From: Cystobasidiopsis lactophilus
Taxonomy: Eukaryota; Basidiomycota; Agaricostilbomycetes; Agaricostilbales; Chionosphaeraceae
Direction of reading: 5' to 3'
DNA length: 64,000 nt
Assembly (NCBI GenBank): GCA_001599975.1
Contig: BCIO01000007.1
Span: 66,595 to 130,594, forward strand
Shown: positions 46,957-58,574 of the stretch, one piece after another
How positions within the stretch are numbered: position 1 is the stretch's first letter
Layout: each line of letters starts with the position of its first letter
The notes under the pieces: generated by a model
Seen by the model: only the letters and a program-made list of their open reading frames with translations
Told to the model about the DNA's origin: nothing
The model's database searches: none
Position numbers and translations under genes: made by a program

Positions 46957-49053
46957 ATGGCCTCCGAAAACAAGGAAGCCCTTCCTCCAGCAGAGCCTGC
47001 AGCTCAAGACAAAGCGCCAACACCCGACGCAGGGGACGAGGCAACCCTGACCGAAAAGACTGCTCCCCAAGATGCCGGCAAAGTTGAAGCAGATGCCGGC
47101 CCTCCTAAACCAGCTGGTGGCCCGCCCGTGTTCCCAGAAGGCGGCCGATTGGCATGGCAGACAGTACTCGGCGCCTGGCTTGTGTTGTTTGCAAGTTTTG
47201 GATACGTAAGAGCGCTATTATTCATGCATCCGCGGAGAGATGCTGAGATTAGCATGCAGGTCAACGCGTTTGGTGCGGGAATTTCTGCATGCCCGAGCCC
47301 CCTCGGTCTTCACTGAGCCTGCAAGACAGGCGTCTTCCAAGATTACTATCAGCGCTTCTATTTGCCAGAGAAGACACCCTTCCAGATTTCATGGATCGGC
47401 TCGTAAGGCTTGCCACTCATGCTAGCTCGCTCGATCGCATATTGACCCCATCTTTCGATTACAGATTCCAGTTGTTTCTTCGTGCGTCTTTTGCGTTGCG
47501 CTCGGCCGAGTGTGTGCTGAACACATGCTTTGCAGAGTTCTTCAGCGCGCCCGTAATCGGATTCCTCTTTGACAATGGCTACTTCCACCACATGATTCTC
47601 GTCGGCACGATCTGGTACTCGTTCTGCATCATGATGACATCCCTCGCGAAAGACTACTACAACATCTTCTTGGCTCAAGGTGTCGGCATGGGTTTGGGCC
47701 TTGGAATGCTGTTCTTGCCCGCCGTCTCAGTAATTGGCCACTGGTTCTTCAAAAGGCGCGCGTTGGCTATGGGCAGTAAGTCTTGGCTGTGCCTTGTAAA
47801 CTTCCGTTTCTAATATATTTCACAGTCGTCGTCTCTGGCTCCTCGACCGGCGGCATCGTTTTCGTATGTGATTTTGGTCTAGAAGCGCAGTTCAGTCTAA
47901 CAATACAAGCAGCCCATCATGCTCAACAAGCTGTTCTCGGGCAACACGGGCTTCGGTTGGGGGTAAGGATCTGACCTTGCCTTGCCCAGCGTTTCGCTAA
48001 ACGAGAACGCACAGCGTGCGCGCGTCCGGCTTCGTGGTGTTTGGCTGCTTGGTTGTAGCAAATCTGCTCATGAGAACGCGCTTGCCTCCTCGCAAGAAGC
48101 GCCCGGCGCACATGCAGAAGCCACCAGACTTCAGTAAGCCTCGGCGGTCATTTCAAATGGAGTAGACTCATGTTGCCGCGATCAGGTGCTATCTTTCATG
48201 ATGTCCCTTACCTCAGTATGTTTCTACTAAGGCTAGGGCGATGTTGTTCTTTGGTGACCGGGTCCACACAGTCGCCATCGTCGGCGTCTTCTTCATCTCT
48301 TTGGGCATCTTCACCCCGTTCTTCTACATCCAAATCTTTGCCCAAGCTCATGGCGTGTCCAACAATCTCTCCTTTTACTCTCTCGCCATCTTGAACGCGG
48401 CCAGTATCTTCGGTCGCACACTGCCCAACTTCCTTGCCGACAAGTTTGGCCCCATTAACATCATGGTATGCCCAGCCCTTCGATTGCGCTCCCATTGACT
48501 TTCTAACTTTATGAGCAGGTCGTAACAACCTTCTGTTGTTCTATGTTCGTCTTTGTGGTGAGTAGCGCTTGCTTCCTCATGCGTGACCGGCTGACAGCCA
48601 ACGCAGTGGCTCGCATGCACCAATCCTGGTGGAATCGTCGTCTTCTCCATTATGTATGGCTTCTGGAGCGGCGCCTACGTCTCCGTCTTGGCCCCCGTCT
48701 TTGCCAGTTTTGCCGTGTCGCCGCTAGAAATTGGTGTTCGCATTGGCATCGCAATGGCTGGCATCTCGTTCGGTGAGCACGCCGCTTGACGATTCCCTGG
48801 TCCAGACGGCAGCTGACACGCAATCTCAGGCGTCCTCTTCGGTACTCCGATCACCGGCGCCCTTCTGGGAGGCAGCAACATTGAAGAGTTCGCATGGTGG
48901 AAGGTGAGCTGCCCGAGTGTAACGTTAACAATCGGTTCTCAATGCCGGCAACAGGCTGCAACTTTCTCTGGAGTCTTCATGTTTGCCGGCTGCTTCACCG
49001 TGTTTGTCAGTCGCATGATGCAAGTGAAGAGGAAGAACAAGCAATGGGTGTGA
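46957..49053 (+). CDS. MFS transporter, monocarboxylate-transporter-like
   Basis: A major facilitator protein of the fungal MCT-like group. A hydrophilic, Pro/Ala/Lys-rich N-terminal tail of about 65 residues (MASENKEALPPAEPAAQDKA) precedes the family's first-helix motif RLAWQTVLGAWLVLFASFGY. Then follow GVFQDYYQRFYLPEKTPFQI with SWIGS, FSAPVIGFLFDNGYFHHMIL, QGVGMGLGLGMLFLPAVSVI, HWFFKRRALAMG, VVSGSSTGGIVFP, VAIVGVFFISLGIFTPFFYI, LNAASIFGRTLPNFLADKFG, FWSGAYVSVLAPVFASF and LFGTPITGALLGG. These match MCT-family helices including the RRALAMG and SIFGR motifs. It ends VKRKNKQWV at 49053. About ten short introns are present. Substrate unknown. Confidence 0.88.
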
Positions 49054-49228
49054 GGCGCCACCGCTCTCCTTCATTCCTCACCTTCTGCTCTCCGACTCCA
49101 TATCACTTTTAGACTTGCATCGATATAATCTAATATGAGCTTTATAGCACCTCTCTTCCATCCGAAATGGATCGCGCCGGCCTGCCATTTCACGTTTTTG
49201 CCTCTTGAGGCTTGACAACGAGCAACAA

Positions 49229-51272
49229 ATGAATGTACCCAGCGCTCCCGTCTTCCCACTGCCGCCTGAGCTCCGGACCTTCGTCAGCGTTGAGTTCCCT
49301 GGCCCAGTCTCCTCCTCGCACGGGTCAGTTGAAGCGGCGCTGGGCGCTCTCGGCGGCCTCGACAAGCTGTCGAGTGCGCTCTCGAGTCAAGACCCGAACA
49401 AGAGCGCCGTCGAGCTCAACCTGAGCTCACGACCTTTGAACGACCGCAACTTTACGCATGTGTTGCAAGGCGAGGCCGTGGGCACCGGCAACGTCCTTGT
49501 CAAAGTCATTCGGCGGCGGCGCAAAGACGGAGCAGGCGGGATGTTCACCCTTGAGATTCCAGGCTTGGTCACGCGCACTGTTCGATTCAGGAGTATGTAT
49601 TTCAAGCTGTCGGCGCCAACGGAACGGCCCACTGATATGGGAGCTTTAGCCATGGCCGACTTTCAATATCAGCCGAGTTCTGTCGACGAAAGCATTTCGA
49701 ACCTTGCTGACGCTCTGCACAGAGGCGATGGTGGGTTCTTTCTTGCGCTGTAGTTTCTCACGGGACTAATCCAAAGTTCTAGTCGACACCATCCTTGACT
49801 TCAAGTTCGACGAAGGCGCTGAAGTCTTGGACAAAGACGACTTGCAGACGCTGCCTCCGCCCATCTTTGCCCGCACTATGTTCCCAACGACCTACAACTA
49901 CAAACAACCGCCTCAGAACGTCAAGACGACGTCAATCAGCGCGACGGGTGAAGAGGTGATTCGATTCATCAACAAGGACCGCTACAAAACGGGCGTCGGG
50001 ATCAACATCAGCTTCAACGACACGGGTCCAATACCGACTGAGCCTCCGTCCAACATCAAGGCGCCGGCCAACGGTGACGAGAAGCGGATGCTGGCTGAAA
50101 TGAAAAAGGTTTGCTTCCAGCTCCTCCCTTATCTCAGTAAATACCGATTCGTCACGTCCCAATAGCTACTGGAAAAGCAGCCGATGTGGACTCGGTTGTC
50201 CCTGTCCAATCAAATGAAGCCCGAAGACACTCGGCGGTTGCTCAAGTGCGGAGGCCCCCCTTCATACGAAACTGTGTGCTGGTTTTGAGTCGTCTTCACA
50301 GCGCATCGAAGCATGTGTTCAGCCACTGCTCCTACACCTTCACCGATGGCCCTTTCCGCGATCTCACCATTCGCTTCGGCTTCGACCCTCGCAAGGATTC
50401 TTCTTGTCGGCAGTGCGTTTCATCTCTTTGTTGAGTTGTAGACTCCCACCATTGACCGCCGTCCAGGTTCCAGCGGCTCATGCTCCGCAAAACGGACGTC
50501 TCATCTCGACGGAAAGTGCCCGAGGGCGCAAAGGTGGAATCAAAGTTCGTTGTTTGCCTTCACGACAGCCCTTCTGAGCTGAAGAGGTGGCTCCTCTGGC
50601 GAACAGCCAACAGCGAGCGCACATTTTTGACGGCAAGACGGTCTACCGGGACGTTGGCAACTACCAATTCTGCGACATCACCGACCCCATGCTGACCGAC
50701 CTGTCCAAGAACGAGGTGTGGTGGAGCGACGAGTGCCATGCAAGTTCTCTTATTCTTCCAACTTCTGCCTCTTTGAGCTCAATTGAGGACAGGAACGGTC
50801 TGGCTGGTTCATGCCGAGCTTCTACGACGGCTTCCGGGAGGTCTTGCGGCTCAGGTTCATGGCTGTCCTCAACGGGCAGCCCATGTCGGACGCGGAGACG
50901 CAGCCTTACGTGGACCGGCTGCCGACAGCAGAGGACGTGGCGGTGGAGAAGAAGGTGCTGCTGGCGGAGAAGCGCAAGCGGCAGGAGCTCAACGCGGCCG
51001 CTGTCGCCACCGCCTCTGCGTCGGCGGCTGCGAGCTCCGGCACCTCGGCTTCCGCGAACGCGAGGGCGGACAGCGTCGAGGGCACGCCCGAGTCGGAGGA
51101 CGCGGAGATGGTGGATGTGGAAGCGGCGGACACGACGGCGACTTTCAAGCGCAAGCTGGTCAACCCCCGCCTGGCCATCAAGCCCAAGCACAAGGAGAAG
51201 GGCCGGCAGCCGACCATCATCGACCGGTTGGCGCCCTTGCTGCCGGGCAACATGGACCTGGACGAGGAATGA
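49229..51272 (+). CDS. TFC1: RNA polymerase III factor TFIIIC subunit 5 (TFC1/Sfc1)
   Basis: TFC1 is in the tauA subcomplex of TFIIIC that contacts the A-box of tRNA genes. The start is MNVPSAPVFPLPPELRTFVS at 49229. Conserved blocks: VEFPGPVSSSHGSVEAALGA, LNLSSRPLNDRNFTH, LPPPIFARTMFPTTYNYKQP, then MWTRLSLSNQMKPEDTRRLL and the hallmark YTFTDGPFRDLTIRFGFDPR. Later come VYRDVGNYQFCDITDPMLTD, WFMPSFYDGFREVLRLRFMA and an acidic/Ala-rich C-terminus ending NMDLDEE at 51272. At least five introns are present. The gene converges with eL29, 103 bases between the stop codons. Confidence 0.85.
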
Positions 51273-51375
51273 ACCTGGGTTGTAATTGAGAATGTTGGGC
51301 AAGAACCAAAAAGCTGGCGGGCGCGAGGGTGAAACAATGCAAAAGAAAGCCGGTCCTTCTTCCTCCTCTCTCTCT

Positions 51376-52030
51376 CTATGCCTTGGCTGCCTTCTCCGCC
51401 TCCCGCTTGGCCCTGAGTGCTTTCTGAGTTCCCTGGACGGCGTATCTGTAAATGACGGTCAGCGGGAGCTCTCGATGAGCTGCGGTGTGGAAGCCGAATT
51501 TACTTCTGGTTGCGGCGGAACTTGGAGTCGACGCTGAGCAGGCATGTTAGTTTGAGCCAGGACTGATGAAGCGAACTTGACGAACCTGTGCCACGGAGTA
51601 GGAATTAGCCACAGTCAAATTGGGCTTCAAGGGAACCGCTCCATAACGCACCCAGTCATGCCAGAGAAACGCTTGGCCACCGGCTTCTTGATGCCGTTCC
51701 TGTGGGCTGTGAGAAAGCGGTCTCTTCTAAGCTACCGAAGTCAAGGGAGCTAAAGGTGGGACCAGCCGCTCACCCTTCTTGGACTGTTATCCCGCCCCAA
51801 GCGATCCCCAATGAGCCTTCTGAAATCTCCCAAACGACCCATTTAAGCTTGGCAGAGACAAACCTGGTTCTGTTGGATGCAATCACAAGGCAGAATCAGT
51901 AACAATGATTCGAGAGGGCGAGCGCAGGACCAACGTGATTCGTGCTGTTCGTAGAATGACGGATCAGCTCCCTGGCCTCAAGAGCTACTGTAAGGCCATT
52001 CCAAACGCACTGATTCTTTGACTTGGCCAT
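51376..52030 (-). CDS. RPL29: 60S ribosomal protein eL29 (L29e)
   Basis: The seven exons are 52030-52011, 51944-51935, 51869-51864, 51783-51774, 51706-51652, 51533-51504 and 51445-51376, i.e. 20, 10, 6, 10, 55, 30 and 70 nt: 201 nt or 66 codons plus stop. Every junction has GT...AG on the minus strand. Spliced, it gives MAKSKNHTNHNQSKKAHRNG, then IKKPVAKRFSGMTGVDSKFR and RNQKYAVQGTQKALRAKREA, ending EKAAKA, which is textbook eL29 including the invariant MAKSKNHT and KKAHRNGIKKP. Because the protein is so conserved, it fixes the microexons: CACGAATCAC (10 nt), AACCAG (6 nt) and TCCAAGAAGG (10 nt). Without them the conserved N-terminus cannot be made. It sits 116 bases downstream of the KAP120 stop on the same strand. 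Confidence 0.93.
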
Positions 52031-52146
52031 CTTTGCTTCGTGGAGCCCTCTCGAGAGAAATGGCGAGTGCCAGGCCGAAAAAAATGTTTGGCGCGGCCGA
52101 CTTTGCGAAAAGTGGTAGCTTTTTTTGTGAGAGTGTGCGTGGCAAT

Positions 52147-55100
52147 TCAACCAGACAGCTGGCCCGACAGCCTCCGGTTCAGCTCGTCTACAATGATGGG
52201 ATCTATGGACTGCAGGTAGGCCTGGTGGAACGCTTGCGGCCCGCCGTTGAGCGCTTGGGCCGAGTTCAGGTTGGAGGAGATCACGTCGATCAGCTTGAGC
52301 GAGTGCACCGGGTCCGTGTTGCGCGCCTGTCAGATTACGATGATCAGCTCAGACTCAGGAGAGTCTGAGGGACACGAAAGACTGACCTTGGCTCGGCGGT
52401 CCGCTTCCGGGCTGTCTTGCCCATCATACTCGCCTTCCGAATCGTACGCGTCCAATAACGAGTAGGCAATAGCACTGTGGGCAGCGCCATCAAAAAAGAA
52501 AGTCACAAAGGACTGAGGGGAGACAGGTTGCTCACTCTCCCTCTGGCGACTCCTCGGTCTCGGCGAGCACACCACACCAGATGCCGATCAGGTTGGTCAG
52601 CCGCGACAGCACCAGCGGGTCCGTCGTGACCGCCAAGTTGGACAGGGCCAATGCGACCAGCTTGCGGTGATTGGCGCTGCCAATGTTGTCGTTCTGTGCG
52701 ATTCGCGTCGGCAAATTCAGTCAATGATGACTGCCGTGGCAACGACAACGCACCAGATCAATCCACGAATTGAGAAGGTGGTTGAACAAGTCTTGCGGGG
52801 TGACGGACAGTTTTGCCGCGGTCGAGTTGACGAGCGAGTGAAACGCTTGGGGGTCAGAGACGGCGATGCGCGAGAGCGAGCAGAGGTATTTGGACAGCAC
52901 CAGCGCGCTCTCGTCGGTCCGCAAAGGCAAGACCAGCTTGGCGAAGCAGTTGGACGAGTCCAAGGGTTGGAGCCAGGCGGAAGAGGGTGAGGCAGTGATT
53001 AGGGCGTTGAAGGCGTGCAGGACAAACTTGACCGACTCGGGCTTGAGGTCAGTGAGGATGGCTTCGAAGGCGGAAAAAATGGGAAGGCCATAGAGGTGCA
53101 GCATGGCGGTGGCATCGAGCAAGCAGTAGCTCTCAAGCAGTTTCAAAGCTTGCGGCAAAATGTCGGTGCCCGCTTGGAGGAGCTCGACGAGGTGCGGGAT
53201 GAGCTGGGCCAAAGGGGACGTGACGGATTGGGCGAAGCGCATCGTCGTGCGCCAGAGCGCGATCGCCTCTTCGTGCAGGTAGGCGTATTCGTGCGTGGAG
53301 GAGTTGACGCCGTAGCCGATCAAAGCGGCCAACTGGGGCTGGATGGCCTGCGACTGCTCTTGGATGGCTTCGGTCAAGTTGGAGACCAAGGTCAAGATGG
53401 AGATCTTGAACAAGTGCTCGTCCCCGGCCGCCTCCCACAGCCGAGGCAGCATAGCCAAAATGGCTTCGGCGAACGGCGCGATGGCGTCGCCCATTCGGGC
53501 AATCAGGAGACCCAGGGTCGAGAGCAGGCGCATCTTGGTGTCCACCAGTTGCACTTCGTCCAAGAGGCCGAGCAAGTTGGAGATGGCCTCGCCGAAGAAA
53601 GGTTGGAAGGCCTTCTCCTCAAAGCCCCAGCTGTCGCACTTGCCCAGCGCTCGTGCTGCCGTCAGCCGTGTGGCGAGATCTACGCCGTCGGTCGGCCGAA
53701 CAAAGAGGATGAGCAGGCGATAGATCTCCTTCTTGGCGTCCTGCCCAATCTCCTCGCCCACCCAGCCGCCGAGCAGCCATAGAATGCGAAGGCGGAGCGG
53801 CTTGAAATTGGGGTCAGAATTCAGCAGTTCGGGTTGGAGGTCTTCTAAAAGCCACTGTTGGAAACTCTTGAAGTGCTTGAGGGCGTCTAGGATGTTGGTG
53901 GGGTTGCGGCCGAGCGAGCTGTAGAGCGCTTCTTTGACGAGCAAATCCGGTTGATTGGTGGGTGCTGCGAGTACTTCTAAGAGACATCATCGCCAGCGAT
54001 GAAAGGTTAAAGTCACCCACTTTTAAGCTCGGGCGCGGCGAGCAACTCGACCAAAGTCTTGCTGACGGCAGTCCGGAAGCCGTTCAGCAGCGTTTCTAAT
54101 AAGCGGATAGATGCGGGCTGTGTGTGTCAAACAGAATTTAGTGCCGGGGCAAGGTGTCACTGAGGTAAGTCAACGACGCACCCTCAAGTCAATCTCGTCT
54201 CGGTCCGCCTCCTCTTCGTTCAGCCACTGCTCCGGGTCGTCGTTCCAAGACTCGAGCGCGTCCTCCCGCATGGGAATGAGCTTGCTGACCAGCAGCAACG
54301 TGCAGTCTTTGGACCAGCCCTCAAGCTGCTTTTGCATCTGCGACTCGCTGGCCGACATGGGCACGCTGGACGCTGTGCAGTGAAACCCCAGGCATCAGAA
54401 TGCGAATGGCTGATGTGAGGAGTTGCTGGACGCACGAATATCTGTCGAGGGCCAGGCGAGAACGAGCTCTCTCAGAATGACCAGGTTCTTGACGACCAAG
54501 CGGGTGGAGTAGAGCGCCTCCAAGCTGTCGTCCACCTGCGCGACGTCTTGCGCGACGGCCGAGATGAGCTGCCAGCAGTTTTGGAAGATGGCCTGGTTGA
54601 GAGAGGAGTACTTGATGCCGTCGTGGAAAAGCTTGGAGAACTTGAAGAGCAGCTTGGAGGTCAAGAAGTGGATTTGGGCAAAAGATGATACAGGCGAAAA
54701 GGTCTGTTTAAGCTGGAAAACTTGTTGGGAATAGGAGATGGACTGGAGGATGAGGTGCTGTACAGGACGACTGGTGAGCCAGGGCTGGTAATGGCCCAAC
54801 AAGAATCGAGATCTCGTACGATTAATGACGATTCCGATTCGGCATGAGGGAAGCCGTTGGTGAAGATGTAGCGAAGGATGTCGACCAAGAGCAAGAGCGT
54901 CGGGGCGCCGGCCACCAGCTGCTGGAGGTTTTCTGGGGTAGGCTCGGAAAGCCGATGCACCGCTTGGCCGACGTGCTCTTGGTACAGCGCGGAGATGGGG
55001 AGGTAGAGCTTGCGGCAGAACTGTTTGCTCACGTCGGGTGTTCAATTCAAGTGCGACTGGGAATAAGAGGACATGAAACGCACCTGCTGGGTGAGCTTCT

Positions 55101-55801
55101 TGCCCTTGGGCATCCGGTTCATGACGAGCGCCTTGAGGATCTGCTTGACCGAGTTCAAGGCGCACCGGAGCTCGATCTGGCGGGCGGGGTCCGGCAGCGC
55201 CTGGTTGATGATGCTGAGCAGCTCGTCTGGGAGGCCCGGCCATTCCTGCTCGTAGTCCCACCGCGCAATCTTGGCCAGCGACAGCGCCAGAGTCTTGGAG
55301 ATCTGCACCAGCAATATAAAAGCCGCTCAGCCGGACCGGAAGGCAGGGCGGTAAGTAGGGCGTACCGTTGCATTGGCTTCGTTGAGCAAAGTCAACAACT
55401 GCGGCCGGAGGGCGGCCTTGGTCTCAACGGACAGCGGCCTGGGGTTTGCGCTGCGTTTCAGCACAGTGCTCCTGGTTGTCAGGCTTGATCAGAAGCCAAA
55501 CGCACTGGGGGAACGTCTTGCGCCAGCGCTCGAGGCCATTCTTGAAGCAGAGAGCAGCCTGCAATCGGAGCGCCTCGTCGACCTGGCCCTTGAGGCTGAC
55601 GACCTGCAGGAGGGATTGGTAGAAGCCGGGTGTCGTCTCCCAGGCTTTGAGCTGGTCTTCGGCTGGCTTCCGGAGGCCAGCGTTGGCTGCAGCAGGCAAC
55701 ACGGCAATTGGGCACTAAATTCTTGGGCAGGCAAACAGGGGCAGCAACCAACGGGACAGGGTGGCGTGCAATACAGCCAGCAAATCCAGATCCTGGGCCA
55801 T
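52147..55801 (-). CDS. KAP120: Importin-11/Kap120-type karyopherin
   Basis: A HEAT-repeat nuclear import receptor of the importin-beta family. The start at 55801 reads MAQDLDLLAVLHATLS. After an intron comes PNAGLRKPAEDQLKAWETTP with GFYQSLLQVV, the importin N-terminal domain that binds Ran-GTP. Further blocks: ISKTLALSLAKIARWDYEQE then WPGL, FQNCWQLISAVAQDVAQVDD, EQWLNEEEADRDEIDLR, ALYSSLGRNPTNILDALKHF, LRLRILWLLGGWVGEEIGQD and AARALGKCDSWGFEEKAFQP. The C-terminus SLKLIDVISSNLNSAQALNG to SIDPIIVDELNRRLSGQL fits Kap120/importin-11. The stop is at 52147-52149. About ten introns are present. Antisense ORFs over the gene are mirrors. Confidence 0.9.
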
Positions 55802-57112
55802 TGAACGGGCACTTCACTGTGGTTGAGCCAGCACGAACATAGGCTCAGGCGGTCGGTTCGAGGAGAAAGGTTTGATTGCGCTTGGAGTCGATCGGCCGCT
55901 TGCCGTCTCGTTTGCTGGTGCCCCTGCTGATTGTTGTTGCTGCTCGTTTGATTGCTATTGGTGCTTGTTGGCAGGCTGGATGTCCCTTGCTACCGCCGCC
56001 GATGGCTCAGCTGTAGCTCCGCTCCACTTCCTTGGCTGCGTGCGATGCACGGGCTTCCGCGAGACAGATGCAAACGCTTAAGGCTTTGACTGTCTATAAT
56101 CTATGCGCAATCGGCCCTCTTACAGCTTTCGACAGACGATGGCGATGCGGATTGCCCTGGGTATCGACCAGGCGAAGCCTTTGCCTTGTTTGCGACCTGG
56201 AAGGGGGCGCTAGACCCGCTGAATGAGGATTTGTCGCGGAGCCTCTGGAACGCCTGCGTCTATTGCCGGACGTACTGGGTGAAGCAAAAGAAGCCAGCGC
56301 TAGTCGAAGTTAGTTTTTCCGTCCAACGGGGCGGATTCAGCGCTCAAATTGGAGGACCAGATGACGGCGCGCAGGTTGACGACTTGCGGCATCACCTTGC
56401 GCTAGACGTCTAAGGCTGTAAAATTCTGCCAAGAGTGCGAGGGGTACATGAATAAGCATTCGTTGTGGCATAAAGACTCTACTGGCGCACGAACAGGAAA
56501 TCCAACCGATCCTGCCCTATCTTTCCCGGCCTTGCCGTTCTCTGCTGCCCCCCAATCCAAAGCCTCGTTGACTCAGCTCTGTGGGAGGTTCGACACGATA
56601 TTGGCCGAGAGAAGGCAGATTTCTCGACCCGAACTCCCTTTGTCCTCCATTTCCTCTCCCGCGGAGTTGGGGTCATACAGAAGAAGTGCAAGTTTTTCTG
56701 AGACGCCAGGACCATTTTTCTGAAACGCCTAGGCAGGCAGGTCTTCCTTTTGCCACCAAGAAATTGAAGACCCAACATCCTCCCAACTCCTTCAGCGTAT
56801 CTCTTGAGCTGATCTTCCCGCTCTTGCTTTCGGGTCTCGGATTTGATATTGTGAGAGTATGTGGCGTCATCTAATGTCAGAGTTATCGCTTACAGGACTT
56901 GATGTTCGGCCGTGACGACCAGATCAACAGCCAGCGCTCTCAGTGCTCTCTCTTGACGATTGAAGATATCTGAATGCCTTCTCCGTATGTTTTCTGTCTC
57001 ATTCTCTTTGATCAAGTCTTATATTGACCCGTCTTGGAACTTCAGGGGCGGGATGGAAGTCATGACGGGTGGCCCGGTTCGAGTAGGAAATGCGCTCTCA
57101 GAGTAATCTTAC
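55802..57112. other. 1.3 kb with no confident gene
   Basis: Short open stretches exist on both strands (for example 56186-56413 plus) but show no family resemblance and no convincing splice chain. The left part should hold the KAP120 promoter; the right part may contain a 5' exon of the following orphan gene. Confidence 0.35.
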
Positions 57113-58235
57113 GTGTTCATCAGAAGTCCATCCGTGCTCATCGTAGGAACAAACAGGCCTCATTTTTCGAGCCAGCCTTCGAATCACAATGGCCAGAAGC
57201 AGTTCTTGAATGCCGTCGAGATTGAAGAGATCCACATCGCTGTTACGGACCATCGATCTAACTATCGCCAAATGCAGCCAGATGGCGTCCATTCGGTCCT
57301 GCAGGGAATTCTGGCCAAAGCCAAAGTCCATCTCGATGATTGCGCCGACTTGTTGGACCACTATCACGCTCGCTCAGCTGCCGATGAGGCGCGCATCATG
57401 AAAGCTGGCTTGCAATACGCCGAGAAGATCATGGTTTTTTGGAGTAGCACCATCGACGAAATCGGCGAATGGCACCCAGCCCGACCCATTATTTCGGGCA
57501 TCAAGAAGCAATTGGAATTCCTTCTCAAGGAGGGCACATCTCATTATGGACACGGGGTCGCTTTGGTCACCGCATGGATTAGATGCGCTGTGGTCATTCT
57601 CGAGTACCTATATGCTCTGTATCATGAGCCTCGCGGTGAGTCTATTGACCGCAGATGTTGCCTTCGACCTAACGACTGCTGTGAGTAGACCTGGCTCCTA
57701 CCCTCATTGAGGGCCATCAATGGCCTTGCATGCCCCCTTTACCTACTCTGGCCGATAGTTACTCGGGCGCGAACAAGTCGGAACACAACATGCACCTTGA
57801 GTGCTGTTTGGCTGTCCTGGAAATGATCGGAGGAGTACTGGAAGCCATAGCGAAGACAATTGCGCTTTGGAGAGCGCGGGACATAGTCAACAATCTTTCA
57901 GTACGCGTGTTGCATTTCGCTGGTGGCAGAACAACTGACAGAAAGGGCTGCAGTACGCCATTGGCTCTCTCTGGGAGACTCTACACGTGTTGTTACACTA
58001 CAAGCTCATCTGGATCAGAGCACCGAACGGCGCGGTCCTTTACACCAAGTTTCACAAGAAGTTCTATGACCTTTATTGTGCCGAGTATGAAGAGCATCAG
58101 CGTCGGCGCCAGCTCCTAGCACCCAACTTGGCTCTTCAGACGAAAGGACTCGCTGTCGAGTTGAACGCCTTCAAGAGTCCACTGGATCTCGTCGATAATG
58201 TTGACGGTGGCGCGCGGCTGAACCAAGGGAATTGA
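57113..58235 (+). CDS. Hypothetical helical protein
   Basis: A long open exon (57113 to about 57640) reads HSVLQGILAKAKVHLDDCAD, EARIMKAGLQYAEKIMVFWS, RPIISGIKKQLEFLLKEGTS and ALVTAWIRCAVVILEYLYAL. A second stretch (about 57730-57900) reads MHLECCLAVLEMIGGVLEAI. A third (about 57952-58235) reads GSLWETLHVLLHYKLIWIRA, FHKKFYDLYCAEYEEHQRRR and ends NVDGGARLNQGN. The start is not certain; no ATG opens the long frame at 57113, so an upstream exon is likely. Sequence looks all-helical with possible amphipathic bundles. No family recognised. Confidence 0.4.
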
Positions 58236-58574
58236 TGCGCTTTGCGGAGCGTCTCATCACCTTACAAGATCTCTTTGTTATTTTCGTCATAGTCGTGCAA
58301 ATATTTCCCTCCGTATGCTGCACGTCGCCGGGCCAACGCTCCGGTGGCAGCCTCAGACTTCAGAGAAGCTTCTCCTGAGCCGGCCATCGCCACCATCTTT
58401 CATCCCTCATTTTGTCACCTCGAGCGCGGCCTTTACTCTCAAATATACGATCGAAGACTTCAAGGCACTCAAATCCAAGCCGAAGACCATCCTACTGCCC
58501 ATCGCTCTCCTCGTCCAAAATTTGAAGCCGGCCACCTTTCTTGCCAACTTTGCCCTCGAATCGCCCTCTAGAGA

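Noticed and set aside
53015-53782. 255-codon plus-strand ORF
   Set aside because: Antisense to the largest KAP120 exon; arises from codon bias of the real gene.
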